Assembly: GCF_024713975.1 (NCBI RefSeq)
Contig: NC_091100.1
Span: forward strand, 18,062,001-18,126,000
Reading direction: 5' to 3'
DNA from: Paralichthys olivaceus
Taxonomy: Eukaryota > Chordata > Actinopteri > Pleuronectiformes > Paralichthyidae
DNA: 64,000 nt
Part shown: piece after piece, positions 23,397 to 35,100 of the stretch
Numbering within the stretch: the first letter of the stretch is position 1
How the letters are laid out: each line of letters begins with the position of its first letter
Notes under the pieces: generated by a model
Database searches by the model: none
Told to the model about the DNA's origin: nothing
The model's input: the letters and a program-made list of their open reading frames with translations, nothing else
Translations under genes and position numbers: made by a program

Positions 23397-23435
23397 TGTG
23401 TTTGTTACGTCACCACTAGTGACGTAACAAACACA
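23397..23435. promoter_or_regulatory. Perfect inverted repeat with paired CRE/ATF sites
   Basis: Two 17-base arms, TGTGTTTGTTACGTCAC and its exact reverse complement, are separated by CACTA. Each arm carries TTACGTCA, a CREB/ATF-type site. It lies about 575 bases before the mcrip2 start codon and 29 bases before an ETS-like GCGGAAGT at 23464-23471, so it is probably part of the mcrip2 promoter. Confidence 0.6.
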
Positions 23436-23463
23436 TGCTGGGCATTTATTTTGAAAATCAGGA

Positions 23464-23471
23464 GCGGAAGT
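23464..23471 (+). promoter_or_regulatory. ETS-like motif of mcrip2 promoter
   Basis: GCGGAAGT at the left edge of a GC- and CpG-rich stretch (about 23460-23940) that leads into mcrip2. It marks the likely promoter and 5' UTR region. Confidence 0.45.
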
Positions 23472-23935
23472 GTGTGCCAGTGACTCTTTGCGCTTTACGC
23501 TGGTGAAGGATGGTGTGTTTCCGTCCTGATGAATTATCTAAAGTGTGCAGTGTCCTTGTCAGGGAGCAGAGGAGTCGCAGTCAGCCCCGGAGCAGCAGCG
23601 GAGCAGCGGAGCAGCGAGGGCAGAGTGTCCGGCTCGGAGTGTCACTGTGCGCGGGCGTCAGGAACCACAGGTTACCCTCCTCCTCTCCGGGAGATCTTGC
23701 CGCTGATCCCCGGTATGTGCAGCCGCTTTCTCCTTGGGTGACCTACACAGCAGCCCGGACGCCTTCGCGGCTCAACACCTGCTGGTGAGGAGGGGGAGCG
23801 CGACAGGTTCCACACAGCGACTCTGCTGCAGGCGTCAGGCCCGAGAGAGGAGCAGCGGGGCCGGGGAACACGGGTCGGTCCGGTGGGTTCTGACTGCGTC
23901 AGGTGGAGGACAGAGGAAGCTGCGGAGTGGGCACA

Positions 23936-23981
23936 CGCATACGCATACGCACGCACGCACACACACACACACACACACACG
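23936..23981. repeat. (CA)n microsatellite in mcrip2 5' UTR region
   Basis: An ACGC-rich start passes into a CA dinucleotide tract ending about 30 bases before the mcrip2 start codon. GT-type tracts also lie at about 24065-24110 and 24357-24382 in the first introns. Confidence 0.9.
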
Positions 23982-24009
23982 CTGGCGCTGCTGCAGGTTA
24001 CATCACATT

Positions 24010-27000
24010 ATGTACACAATCACCAGAGGTCCCAGCAAACTTGCTACACAGCGGAGGACAGGTGAGTGTGTGCGTGTGTGTGCGTGCGTGCGTGTGTGTG
24101 CGTGTGCACTGTCCGCATGATGCAACGTCACGTCAGCTTCATAACAAACTGAGCACGTGGATCATTTCTCTGCGGGTTTTGTCTGTCAGGTCCAACACAG
24201 CAGATCGAGAGCAAGTTCAGCGACTTAAAGCTCAGGCCGACGACCTGGCTCACGTCCAAGTAAGTAGTGTGTGTCCGTGTTTGTGTAATGTGTGCGCGTG
24301 CGTGTGAGCGATCATGTAATGATGTGACCCGGGTGACCTCGGGTAGCTCTCTCTCTTTGTGTGTGTGTGTGTGTGTGTGTGTTCTATTCAGTAGGTTTTG
24401 AAATGTACTCCTGGCTAAAGCCCCCCCCCAGTCTAATACAACCATTACTAATACAAACCATGATAAAAGGTGACATTTTTAAGCAAAGACTAAAGTTATT
24501 AATGCACCAACAACAATCCTCATTTAACCACAATGCATTGCAATGACAAGGTGTCTTGCATTTTGAACTAGAATGACACTATAGATGCTATGTGCCTCCC
24601 CACTAAGACTCAACAGTCTGCACATGAAACCACATTTATATTCACCACAGCTGGATTTTTATGTGGATCTGCACCAAATGCTGAGAGGTGGGGGTAGAGT
24701 GGGTCGTCCACTAACCAGTAGGGTAAGTCGTTCGATCCCCAGAGCTTCCACTACGTATGAAACAGTGTCTTCAGCAAGATACTGAGCTCTTGATGGTTGT
24801 GCATCATGATTCTCCCTCTTTCTCCTCTCCACCAAAGTCTTGAGGTTTTAATTCTGCAGCACATTACATGGCCTTTTCCTGGCAGTTGTTCAAATGCATT
24901 CTTGGATTAACAAAGGAACCTTTGGACGCTTGAAGGTTCAGAGAATTTAGGTGCAAGGGATCTATTGGCAAAAACTGAAAATAAAATAATCCCAGTGTGT
25001 TTCATCTAAATTGTACGAATGGTTCTTTCCCTTCCCCTACAATGGGCTCTTTATATTTACATCTGGAGCAGGTCCTGTCTACGGAGGCTGCCATGTTTTT
25101 AACTGTAGCCCAGACTGAACCTTTAAGCACAAATCAATGCTGAGAATTAGTTCATATTTGTTTCGTTAAAGGTAAATAAAGAATATTCTGCCTGTGAGCA
25201 TCACTACAGTTAACTAATCCACCTGCCAGTCTGGGAACCATGAAGCTACCTGACGTTAACCCGCCGACCTGCATCATCAGTACATATTGGGATTGTCCAT
25301 GTGTATTTTGTTTTGTCTGAACCCCTCAAGCTGACACTCTGTGATAACCGCCCTCTCGTCTATTCAGCTCTCCACCCCCGAAGATCGTGTTCAACCGCCT
25401 CAATGGGAAGCGCTACCACGGCGCAGCCACGCAGAAGGCCAGCTGCCCAGCAGAGGGATTCACTCCAGCACACGAGGAGAACGTCAGATTCGTGTATGAA
25501 GGTGAGGCTCACGGATCAACAGATGGGAGGTTGTAGATCATGACGCCAGGAGACACTGGAGGTGTTTGACTCAAGGTTACAACATCAGAGGTTGTGAGGA
25601 TCAACTTTTGACAAATCAATTTCTCTTCTACTGGACAACACATTTCCTCCTCACTGAGAAGCTGCACTGAGGTTGCAGATGCTAAGATTGATTCAATCCA
25701 TATTAAATTTAAACCATTTTAAAACAGAAAATCTAGCTGACAAAACTTTTAAATCAGAGGTGAGATGACTTGTTGATATTTTGATAAGTAAGTAGCATAT
25801 AAAAATAATCTGCAACTATTTTTATATGGGATTAATTTACAGGGAATAGCTCTGGGAGTTACTGATATTGATGTACTGGGTGTTAGTGTCAGGATAACCT
25901 GTCATAGGTTTACACTTTTATCTTTCCCTTTAAAGTAGGTTTATCCTATGAAATTAAATATTAATTTGGAATGGGGGATAGATAGTTTACAGGTTTAGCT
26001 TGTGACAGCCCCCCTTGTGATAATTTAACTTGTTAAGTTTGAGTCGAACAAACATGTTTTTTTAACAAACAAACGTACAATAGAAGCTCTGATGATGTGT
26101 GAGGTGGAGACGAACTGTCCACAGGCCTCAGATCAGTCAACGATGATGAAAAACCATCACTGTGCACTATTCGCGTTTACCCAGCATGCCTCAGTACTGG
26201 GCAGTACTCTCATGCCCTGGTGGAAATGAATGACTTGTGTGGGGCTAAATCGGCGTGAACCAGCTGTCTGTGTTACTGTTGGAGCGCTGCCAGTTGTGTG
26301 ATGTTCTTTTGTGACGTTAAAGATCATCTGAGGGAAAGAGCTTCTTCCTTTTCCCCTGCGCTCACACCTAAAGAAAAACCTCTGTCACAGCCTGTCGACT
26401 CGTTTCAAGGCAGAAAACCTGACGGGCCTGAAAAAATAACCCCCACCAACAAATATCGCTAGGCGTGATTACATTGTCCTTCAACCTCCCTCATGCACAC
26501 ACACAACTGGTTTCTGGAATCTTTTGTTTATATTTGACGTCTTTATGTTACACAAGCTGCATCTCGGGGGGGTGAAGCTGATAAACACACATCACAGTCC
26601 AGTTTACTTCTAAGTGTGCTGCGCTGCATTAGTGTTTGCAAATCCACTTTAAAGTTATAATCTCCTGAAAGTGGAGCGTGCTCTGCAGATGCTGCTTTGA
26701 GGCAGCGGAGGCTTTTAGAAAGTGACGTCTTGGGGATGTCTGTGTGTTAAGGGTGAGTTCAGAAAAAGGTGAAAATTAAAGACCGACCCATGCCAACATA
26801 TAATGAGTTCTTTTTAGGACCATGGTTCATCCCTCCATCAAGTTGAGTGGAAATCCATTTAGTAGTTTTTGCGGAAACTAGCTGATAAACAACCAACTGA
26901 AAAACAGGCTTTTATTTTTACACTTTCTTTCTTTTAAATATTTTGGTCGATATCTCAGAGAACAATTCAGGGATCTTGATGTAAAAATCAGACATGCTTA

Positions 27001-28290
27001 GGGGACTGATATTCATGAGTGCGAGGAATTTAAATAAAAACCTGGAACTAGTAAATTTAAATGTGGTTTCAAGTGGACTGTTGGGCCTTGGTGGTGGTAT
27101 GTATTCTAGTCCCATTCTAGTTTAGTTGTATTTTCTACCAGATAAATAATAAACCTGATGACTTTTGTTGCATTTAAAGTAACTCTGCACACTAAATGCT
27201 GTGTTTTTGTCTGTGTGCAGCGTGGCAGGAGCTGGAGCAGAGGCTTGGGGACGGGGACGTCGGGAAGTCGACCGACAACCAGAGGCCCGTTCAGTACACT
27301 GAGAAGACCCCCAGTGCTGCAATGAAGAGTAAGTCCCTGCATCTCTTCTGCCACTTCACACCATCATCCCATGCAGTGAGCTTTTAAAGTAAACGACAAC
27401 AAAGTAAATCCACCTTCTTTAAATCAAATGTCACTGCTCAGTTTTACAGCAGCCTGACAGATAACCCTCCTCCTGCTGTGTAACCTGCTGAACATTGAAC
27501 CGTAATCTCACCGGTTAGTTAAACACAACAGGAAACATGAATGGCTGCTCTAATCTCTCAGCATGAATCACAAACCAAGGCTTTATGTGTAGCAAGAGGG
27601 AGACTGTCGAAACAAGTTTCTTTAATTTTTAACACTGGTCACAGAGAACCGGACTGTTCCAGATAAACCAGCTCTTGCTGGTTCACACACTAAGGTTTCT
27701 TCTGTGGCTCTGCTAAGTCATTTCAGTCGCTTAGGATGGATTCTTCCTCACCATTATTATTGATTGATTGATCAGCGCGTATTGCCCTGAGGATTATCTG
27801 CAATCATTTCCTCCAGTGCCATCTAGACAAAATTTCATTATGTGCAAATCTGTGCTTCAGGACATTGTGCTAATCAGGAAATATTAGCATGCTATTCTAA
27901 AATGGTAAATGTACACATTAAACATCATCAGCATTAACATTCAGCTCAAAGATCTGATTGTCCCTCTGACAGATTTTTAACACATTTGAAAACTTCCATA
28001 GCGAAAACATTTTCATTCTGCAATACTGAGTATGAATGCTCTTCTGCAGTCCCTCAGGTTTTAGGTTTTTACATCTGTACTGGTCATCCCTCTTTTCTTT
28101 TAATAACAAATTTGTAGTTGGTATTCATGTGACATTATGAATTAACTAAATGAATAAGTTATAGGACATGGATTGTACTTTAATTCCCCTCTGTTGTGTC
28201 TCTCTTGCTGTCTGTGCAGACTTTGTGCCCATAGACCTGGAGGAGTGGTGGGCTCAGCGCTTCCTCGCCAACATCGCCAACCTGTCATGA
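24010..28290 (+). CDS. mcrip2: MAPK-regulated corepressor-interacting protein 2
   Basis: A small protein (FAM195A family) related to MCRIP1, which links ERK signalling to CtBP corepressors; MCRIP proteins are also reported in stress granules. Exons: 24010-24061, 24190-24259, 25368-25501, 27221-27328 and 28220-28290. All phases close, giving 144 residues (human 160). Conserved blocks: MYTITRGPSKLATQRRTG at the N-terminus, KIVFNRLNGKRY, the central PAHEENVRFVYEAWQELEQ, RPVQYTEKTP, and the C-terminal NFVPIDLEEWWAQRFLANI. No catalytic domain or membrane segment is expected. The start is fixed by the conserved MYTIT N-terminus. It is convergent with slx4. Confidence 0.96.
24672..24805 (+). mobile_element. 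tRNA-derived SINE fragment
   Basis: Shows A-box-like 'gggtagagtggg' and B-box-like 'gttcgatccccag', followed by the SINE body phrase 'cagcaagatactgagctctt' that trails such elements in fish. It lies in mcrip2 intron 2 and is truncated. It is not a functional tRNA gene, because no cloverleaf is formed. Confidence 0.7.
24930..25126 (+). mobile_element. MITE copy in mcrip2 intron 2
   Basis: Shares 'agggatctattggca', 'aataatcc', 'ctttatattta' and 'cagactgaac' with the larger element at 41699-42536. This copy lacks the 3' third of that element and ends in CTGAACCTTTAA, which mirrors its start TTGAAGGTTCAG. Confidence 0.7.
26805..26910. repeat. Dispersed repeat fragment
   Basis: The phrase 'gtggaaatccatttagtagt' followed by 'ttttgcggaaac' is typical of a dispersed fish repeat, often seen next to retroelement ends. 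It lies in mcrip2 intron 3. Family not assigned. Confidence 0.4.
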
Positions 28291-28818
28291 CCGGTTGATG
28301 CTTCGAGTCGGGACAGGAAGCTCTATGTTGATGCTCCATCGGCGAAAGGCGTCACAGGAGTTACAGCGGCAGGAGCAGAGTCCGTCTCCAGGATCTGCGA
28401 CGCGTCATCTTGATTTGATGCTGCGTAGAGAGAACTGGGTGCACAAGACAAAACCGCCGTGAATGTAGCGACGCTGACCTGACTGTGAACACAGGGCGGA
28501 CTCCATTTTGTGCTGCGACAAACGACCCGTCTCTCTTTACTTGAGTGACGTGTTGGTTAGAAGTTGTGAGATTTTTTTTCCATCTTTATCAAGAGTGCTC
28601 TGCTGTATGTGTCTTTGCTGAGCTTTGGATATGAATCTACTGAAGAACAAAAAAAGTAAAATGGCTTGTAAGAAACATTCTGTGTGGAATAATTTCTTCA
28701 AATTGATTTATTTTGCTGATTTACACAAATCTAAACTTGGTATTAATAGAGGTGAAAATAAGAATGTATTTATTAGCCACTCCAGATTACATCAAGATTG
28801 ACTGAGGAATCATTTTTG

Positions 28819-28824
28819 AATAAA
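28819..28824 (+). other. Candidate poly(A) signal of mcrip2
   Basis: AATAAA, 529 bases after the mcrip2 stop codon. Confidence 0.45.
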
Positions 28825-28867
28825 AATATATTTTGGTTACCACAGAGCATTTTAACATTTACCTTGT

Positions 28868-28873
28868 TTTATT
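28868..28873 (-). other. Candidate poly(A) signal of slx4
   Basis: TTTATT on + is AATAAA on the minus strand, about 250 bases past the slx4 stop. It lies 44 bases beyond the mcrip2 hexamer on the facing strand, so the two transcripts would end nearly back to back. Confidence 0.45.
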
Positions 28874-29125
28874 TATTTTATTTTCCAGTAAGTCAAACCT
28901 TAAACCAAACCTGTCCTGAGGAAACAACCTATTTGAAAAAACTGGTAAAACTGTGGATGAACTTTTGAGGATTCAAGTACAAAGTCGATCAGGAGCAAAC
29001 ACACAATCTTTTAAAACTGTTCATAATTTAAAGTTCAGCTGCCCCTTTCTTTTCTGGAAATTCATGGTCAGACAGATGTTCCTAACACTGAAGTAAAACC
29101 GGCCACTTCTCTCAGTCACAGTGTT

Positions 29126-32100
29126 TTAAAGTGAAATTGGAGCAGTTTTTTTCCTGCCTGTTCCTCTTACACCCGCCGCCTTCGTCCTCTTTCCCCGTCT
29201 GCGGCTGGGTGCAGAGTGGCCTGGCTTGGCCGTGGTGAAGGTGATGCACTGAGAGTCCAGGTAGTCCATCAGCTTGGCGGCACCCAGGCGGATCCCGGCC
29301 TCCTTGAGTCGCAGTTGGAGCTGGGAGAGAACCAGAGGCTGGTACTGAAGGATCTGACTGTACAGCCCGGAGTCCGACAGGATGAAGAAACGCACGGCCT
29401 GGAGGCGATCCTGAAGTCGAGTCGCAGCCTGGGAGGCAGAGATGCCACCGTCACTGTCTGAGTCGGAAGTGAGGCACAGCTCTGGATTGGACCTGATTAG
29501 AGGAAGGTGGTTAAAAATCAGACACTTTATCAATGGAAGTTATTTCAAAACTACACCAAGTACTTTTCCCATTTTATGTGATAATTCACCATCTTACACC
29601 CCTAATTGGAAATTGATTTTTGAATGTTGTCAATCTGCCCCATTTTCCCTGTTACTTACTTGATTTTACTAATAATACTTCTCCATAATCGTATCATAAT
29701 CTACTGAATATTTTCACAATTAAACATTTTGTTTAAAGAATGTCACAAAGTTGACTGAAACAACATCCCACAACCCACTAGGATTGAAACTGATAGTTTT
29801 GTCTGACCAATAGTCCAAGATACACAGATATATAATAGTTTAAAATAATTTAAAACAGGAAAACCAAAATACTGATGATGAGGAATCCTGGTAGACTGGA
29901 CGCTCTGTGAGATGCTTTATTTGCTGGAGCAGCCCACAGATTCGTCTTCGACCCACTTTGACTACACTAACAGTGATCAAAGGTTTAGTTTCATGGTGTC
30001 ATTGTGAACCACGAGCACGAACACTTGTCTATGTCAGTGAGCAGAATATTAACAGAACCCTCTGAAATTCTGTAAAGCAACACAACAATTGTGCACTGAC
30101 TCAAGCACGAAGCTGCGCAACACCTGAGGGGATTCATGCCGTACCTTTCAGACTCTTCACTGGCGGCTGTTGAAGAGGTGTTGGAGCTCTGTGAGGCAGA
30201 GAGCAGCTCTTCCTCCTCCTCCTCTCTTCTCTGTTTCAGAGGGGAGATGGGAGCCGGTGCTCTGGGCTCTTTGAACTTCACTGTCTGGCTGCCAGCAGCC
30301 GCTGAACTGGTGTTAGGGGGGGGCTTCCTCTGAGCAGCACGCCCCGCAGAGGCTGCCTCGTCCTCGGAGTCTGAACTGACCAGCTGGTGGGTGTACTGGT
30401 GGATCTCCTTCAGTTTGAGGATCATCTGGCGCTTTGGTAAAGGCCGAACGCCGAACCTGCACAGAGGAGAAAGTCAGGCAACAGATGGAGGGGAGGAAAA
30501 CAAGCTGAGAAAGAGGTGGAAAGCCAGACAGACTAAGTTGACAGTGACATCAGGTAATCGGATAGGCTCCTCAGTTAATAGCATTTGATTAAAAAAGAAA
30601 AACATGAGGCTAAAGAAGGTTCACCGACTCTTTCACATGAGGGCCGAGATGAGAGGGAACTGACTGACCTGTTGAGTTTGTTCTTGAGGTCCGGTGTGTC
30701 CATGTCAGAGTAGTGGGGCATGGGAGTGACGGGCACCACAGAGCAGCGTTTTCTATTGTGTGATGATGCTGTTGAGACAGAAACAAGAAGATATTCTTTA
30801 GAACTTTGATTTCTTTACCATAATACTGTATAATCTCCAAAAGATATCTACCAGCTTTCTGAACTCCTGTTTCCCACCATTTTAGAATGGGGACAGAGAC
30901 AGACCGTAAAGATGTCTATTGAGCCAAATAATGTTTGAACAGAAGTGTGACTCTTTCACCTGACACTTGTTAGAAATAGCTGACCTTGGGGCTGAATTAC
31001 CCTCTGGTCTTTTGAGGCTGCTGTCACTGAAGCGTAACTTTAACTAAACAACAGAATTCTCACAAGAATTTTGTCAAACATCAGTGACAAAAAAATGGCC
31101 TCTTGCTTGACCCTAAGGAACGGACACCTGAGCCTCAGTATCTGCTGATGGATATGTTGGATGGATGAAACATTTCCATTATCACACTCTGTTGTAGAAG
31201 TAGTGCTGGAAGATGTGGCCGTAAAGGTTGTGGTTTTCAACTCCTCTTCATTATTTGTTATACCTCCGCACTGTTTTCAAACTATAACCATTATATTGTT
31301 ATAGATTGAAAATCATATTGATCATATTTATCAAACCTCCCTGCCTAAAGGTGCATTAACGCCACCTACTGAATTGGAGTGTGGGGAAAGAGGAAATGAA
31401 GAAAGGATCGTGCTAACTGGATCCAACATATAGACTTTGACGCTCTGTAAATCAACATCCTGCCAACCTTAAAAGATGTTACTCATGGTAGGATGTTCAG
31501 ATTCAGATTGTTTGATTCTGTGAGCACTGAGGTTGAAGTACGACTTCATACCTGGTGTTCTGAGCTGAGCAGAAGGGTTCACCCTCTGAGAGAGAGGAAG
31601 GGCCTCCTCTTGTTCCTCTTGCCAGCTGTCCCACATTTGTGGGTTCAGGAAGCTGTTGCTCTGCTCTGGTGGTGACGGGGTGAAGGAAGCGTTTCTATGA
31701 GCCAGTGCACTGGTGGTTGGTTGTGCACTTTGGGCTTTAGATGGAGAGGAGTTCTCCAAATCGCTGCAGCTGCTCGATGACTGGATACAGCGAGTCGATG
31801 GCGGACGATGACATTCAACAGAGGTTGTTTCTTTTCGTCCCGGGCTACGCTCCTGTCGGCTGGATCCCCCGCTGTCCTCCAGCCTCAGACTGAAGCAGCC
31901 TGTGTTGGCTTCCACGCAGGCGTCAAGGCCCCACGAGTCATTGAAAGCTATGGGAGGCTCGTCCATGAAGCTCTGCTGCAAACTAGACTCGGCAATCTCT
32001 GCCTCCTCACTTTCTTCTTTTGCCTCCTCCTGTTGTCCTTCAACACGTGAGTCTTTATTTTTACACTTGCTTTCTCTTTCTGCCCCCTCATTTCTTATTC

Positions 32101-35100
32101 CCCCTCTCTTGAGCTCAGCCCCTGTGCTCTCATGACTGCTGGACTCAACAGAACGTTGGCTCTCACTGGAGGACTTGTGTTTCTGTGAATTATGAAGACC
32201 TCTTTGAGATGAAGAGGGGGAGGACAAGGGGGAGAGATGAAAGCTCCCTAATTCTGTCTTCTCTGGGCTCTCAGATGACGCCCTATTGCTCCCTTGACTT
32301 GTTGACCGCTGCTTGTCGAGGCTGCTGTTGAGCGGGGAGGCAGCAAGAAGAACAGGGGGCTGCTGGAGCTCTGTGTGCAGGGGGGTGCTGCTGTAGGGCT
32401 GCCGTTGGACGTACTGGGGTGTCTCCTGCTTTGAGGAAGATTGGAAGGGATGACGGTGAGATGAGCTTGAGAGGAGTGCAGGCTTAAGTTTGTGCGGGAT
32501 GACTGCAGACACTTCTCTGTTCTTATTTCCGTCATCACTACTGGTTCTTTGAGGGGAAAATTTGAGATCCAAGCTGGAGCTACAGGGAGCTGTCTCTTTC
32601 AGTTTCAACCTGGGAACGCTGCCCTCTGTTGGGCCAACGTGGGCAGAAACTCTGCTCGAGTTGTGAAGTCTGTTGTGAAGTGGTAGGGCAGGGGAAGAGA
32701 AGAGAGAAGAGCGTGAAGAAGACGAATCGCCTTTAGGGAACAGCTGCGTCCTGCATATGCTGCTTTTGCTCTGGGTGGAGCTGGACCTGGAGGAGCTGGT
32801 CCTGCCGCATCTTTCATGCTGCACCGGTGTGGACGGGATCAGCCAGGAGACCTCAGGGGAACAGTCTGGACTCGGATCACAACCAGAACCTGGATGACAT
32901 ATATCCGAGGCTGCAGATGGATCACCTGCATTTACCTTTAAACAGTGGGACACTTTATTCTCCATGAGCGGTTGAACAGGTTTTGGGATTGACTGAGGCT
33001 TGATTTGCGTGTAACTCTGCAGGTTCTGGACAATGCAAGGAGAATGTGACAAAGGACTGCAGGGTCTAAGAACTGCGACATCTACCTCCATCTCCTCGCT
33101 TGAGTCGGACAAAACTATGAGCTCTGGCTCCTTCTTCTTCGGAGGTGGATCAGGAGAAACAGGAACACAAATACTACGAGAACCTTGGCTTTCTCGCTTC
33201 AAAGAAAGACATTCTTTAGAAACGTCCAGTTCAACAGCATCTGTTCCTGAGTCACCCGCCTGACCCGGGGACAGACCTGTGACAGGGAGGTTGGACGTCG
33301 TAGGTTGAGGGCTCTGGGAAAAGTCATCAAATCCGCTTGGTGAGGACTGGAGCAAAGTTCTGCCGGAGAGTTCGCATGAGGGTTTGTGAGAGGACTGGTG
33401 TTGCTGATATTGCGAGGTGGTTGTCTTTGGTAGACTGGAGGTTGAAGGGGATGTGGAAGAGGGGTCTTCGTCCTCGTAGACTCCCCAAGTGTCTGAGAAG
33501 AGGCGGCTGTAGGTGGGATCCAGGCTGGGGTCTGGCTCAAGTTGAGAGTTCGGCTTTGTAGTTTTCTTACTCAACTCTCTCTTCGCTTCTGTCAGTGCTT
33601 CCTCTCCATCATCGATCTTTTCCTCCTCTTCATCATCCTCTTCTCTGTCTTCCTCCTCCTCCCTCTTTCTCTGTGTTGCTGCAAACTCGTAGATCTCCTC
33701 CAGCTCTTCCTCGTTTACCTGGTCCTCACAGATTCCTCGCTCACCAGATGCAACATCATCGGTTTGATGATCTTCTTCCAACCTTCTCTCCTCATCATCT
33801 CCAACATCAGTATCCAATCCCTCATCTTCCTCATCCTCTTCATTCCACATAGAGCGGAGCAGCACCATGAAGGCCTGGTCTGTTTGGTCGTTGTTCTCGC
33901 TCTGGTTCGTGTAGTCTGCCTCCTGTCCAGGTGTCGGTGACTCACAAAGATGGTGCAGCTCCTGCAAGTCAAACCTTAATGAAACACAGAAAGAACAGAG
34001 TCACCGCATTAATGATAGAATAAATATGTAGATTTTTTGGTTTCATGTGAGGGGTCATTCTTCCTTGTGATTATGGCCTTAAAACAGCTCAGTTCAGAGT
34101 AAATGAGAGTTTTTGTTTTACAAAAGTATGTTGTTAAATGCACAACTGAATAAATGAGAGAATCAAAACCAGGAAAACAAAAAAGGGAATCAAATTAGCT
34201 CAACCAGAAGTTGAACAGGAACATCACACACTGATCGAAGTGCATGTTCTGTGCTTCAATCTCTACACTAACCTTGATGCCAGCTCTAGTATGTGAGGTC
34301 GCAGTGAGGCTGGGATGGAGCAGTGGGCCGTGTAAAGGTACTGCAGCAGAGCGAACACGGCCTGTCCCGGGACGTCGTTCATCAACACCCTCTGGGCTGC
34401 AGACGAACCCTCCTCCTGCACCCCGAAACCACTTTCATGTACCTGTGAGAGGATCGAAGGACGGAAGACAGAGGAAATGATGAGTTGAAAGTAAAAGAGT
34501 AAAGTAGATAGAAATTCTTGGGCAAATATTGTGTAACACTTTTCCCCTTGAATATTAAGCTTGATATTGGGAATTTGTCTTTATTGTATTGTGTTGTAAA
34601 AAACAAAAATTCTTCATAATTTTTCAAAAGATTGGATTTGATTACTACAGGTCCACACATCAATTATTTATCTCTGATCTAGTAACAGGGCTGTGCCCAT
34701 GTTGGATAATTTTTACCATTTCTGCCAGCAGGGGGCAGCGAGCGTACACCATGAAGGAATGGGCAAAGTAGATGTCTCCACTGTCGACCTGGATCTGCAC
34801 ATCACTGAGCTGAGGGTTGTTCACCATGCTGCTCAGGTCTGACGTCAGTCTCGATAGTGCCACCTACAGCAGATCCAAGGATACACAATCAATGTTTTTA
34901 ATTGGAAATCGAAAGGTGACATCGTGTATCCATTAGTGAGTCAATCTGCACTGAATCACAGGTTAATGAGAGTATGGCTGGTCTTACCGATTGGTGGCCT
35001 CGCTCTTCATCTCCACGTGGATGGTCACTTGTCCTCTGTGCTCGTCTGTGTGTGTTCTCTGAGCGTGTGTGTGCCGTCTCTGGCAGGAAGCCGCTCACAC

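Noticed and set aside
23672-24445. Several overlapping ORFs of 60-134 codons around the mcrip2 start
   Set aside because: They arise from GC-rich 5' UTR sequence and CA/GT microsatellites (His-Thr and Val-Cys repeats). Only the MYTIT start fits the conserved protein.
24672-24760. Possible tRNA gene from A-box and B-box phrases
   Set aside because: The arms do not form a cloverleaf and the following sequence is the body of a dispersed tRNA-derived SINE.
33542-33940. 132-codon + strand ORF with hydrophobic, membrane-like sequence
   Set aside because: It is the antisense reading of the acidic Glu/Asp-rich part of slx4; such stretches give Leu/Ser/Phe-rich antisense frames by chance.
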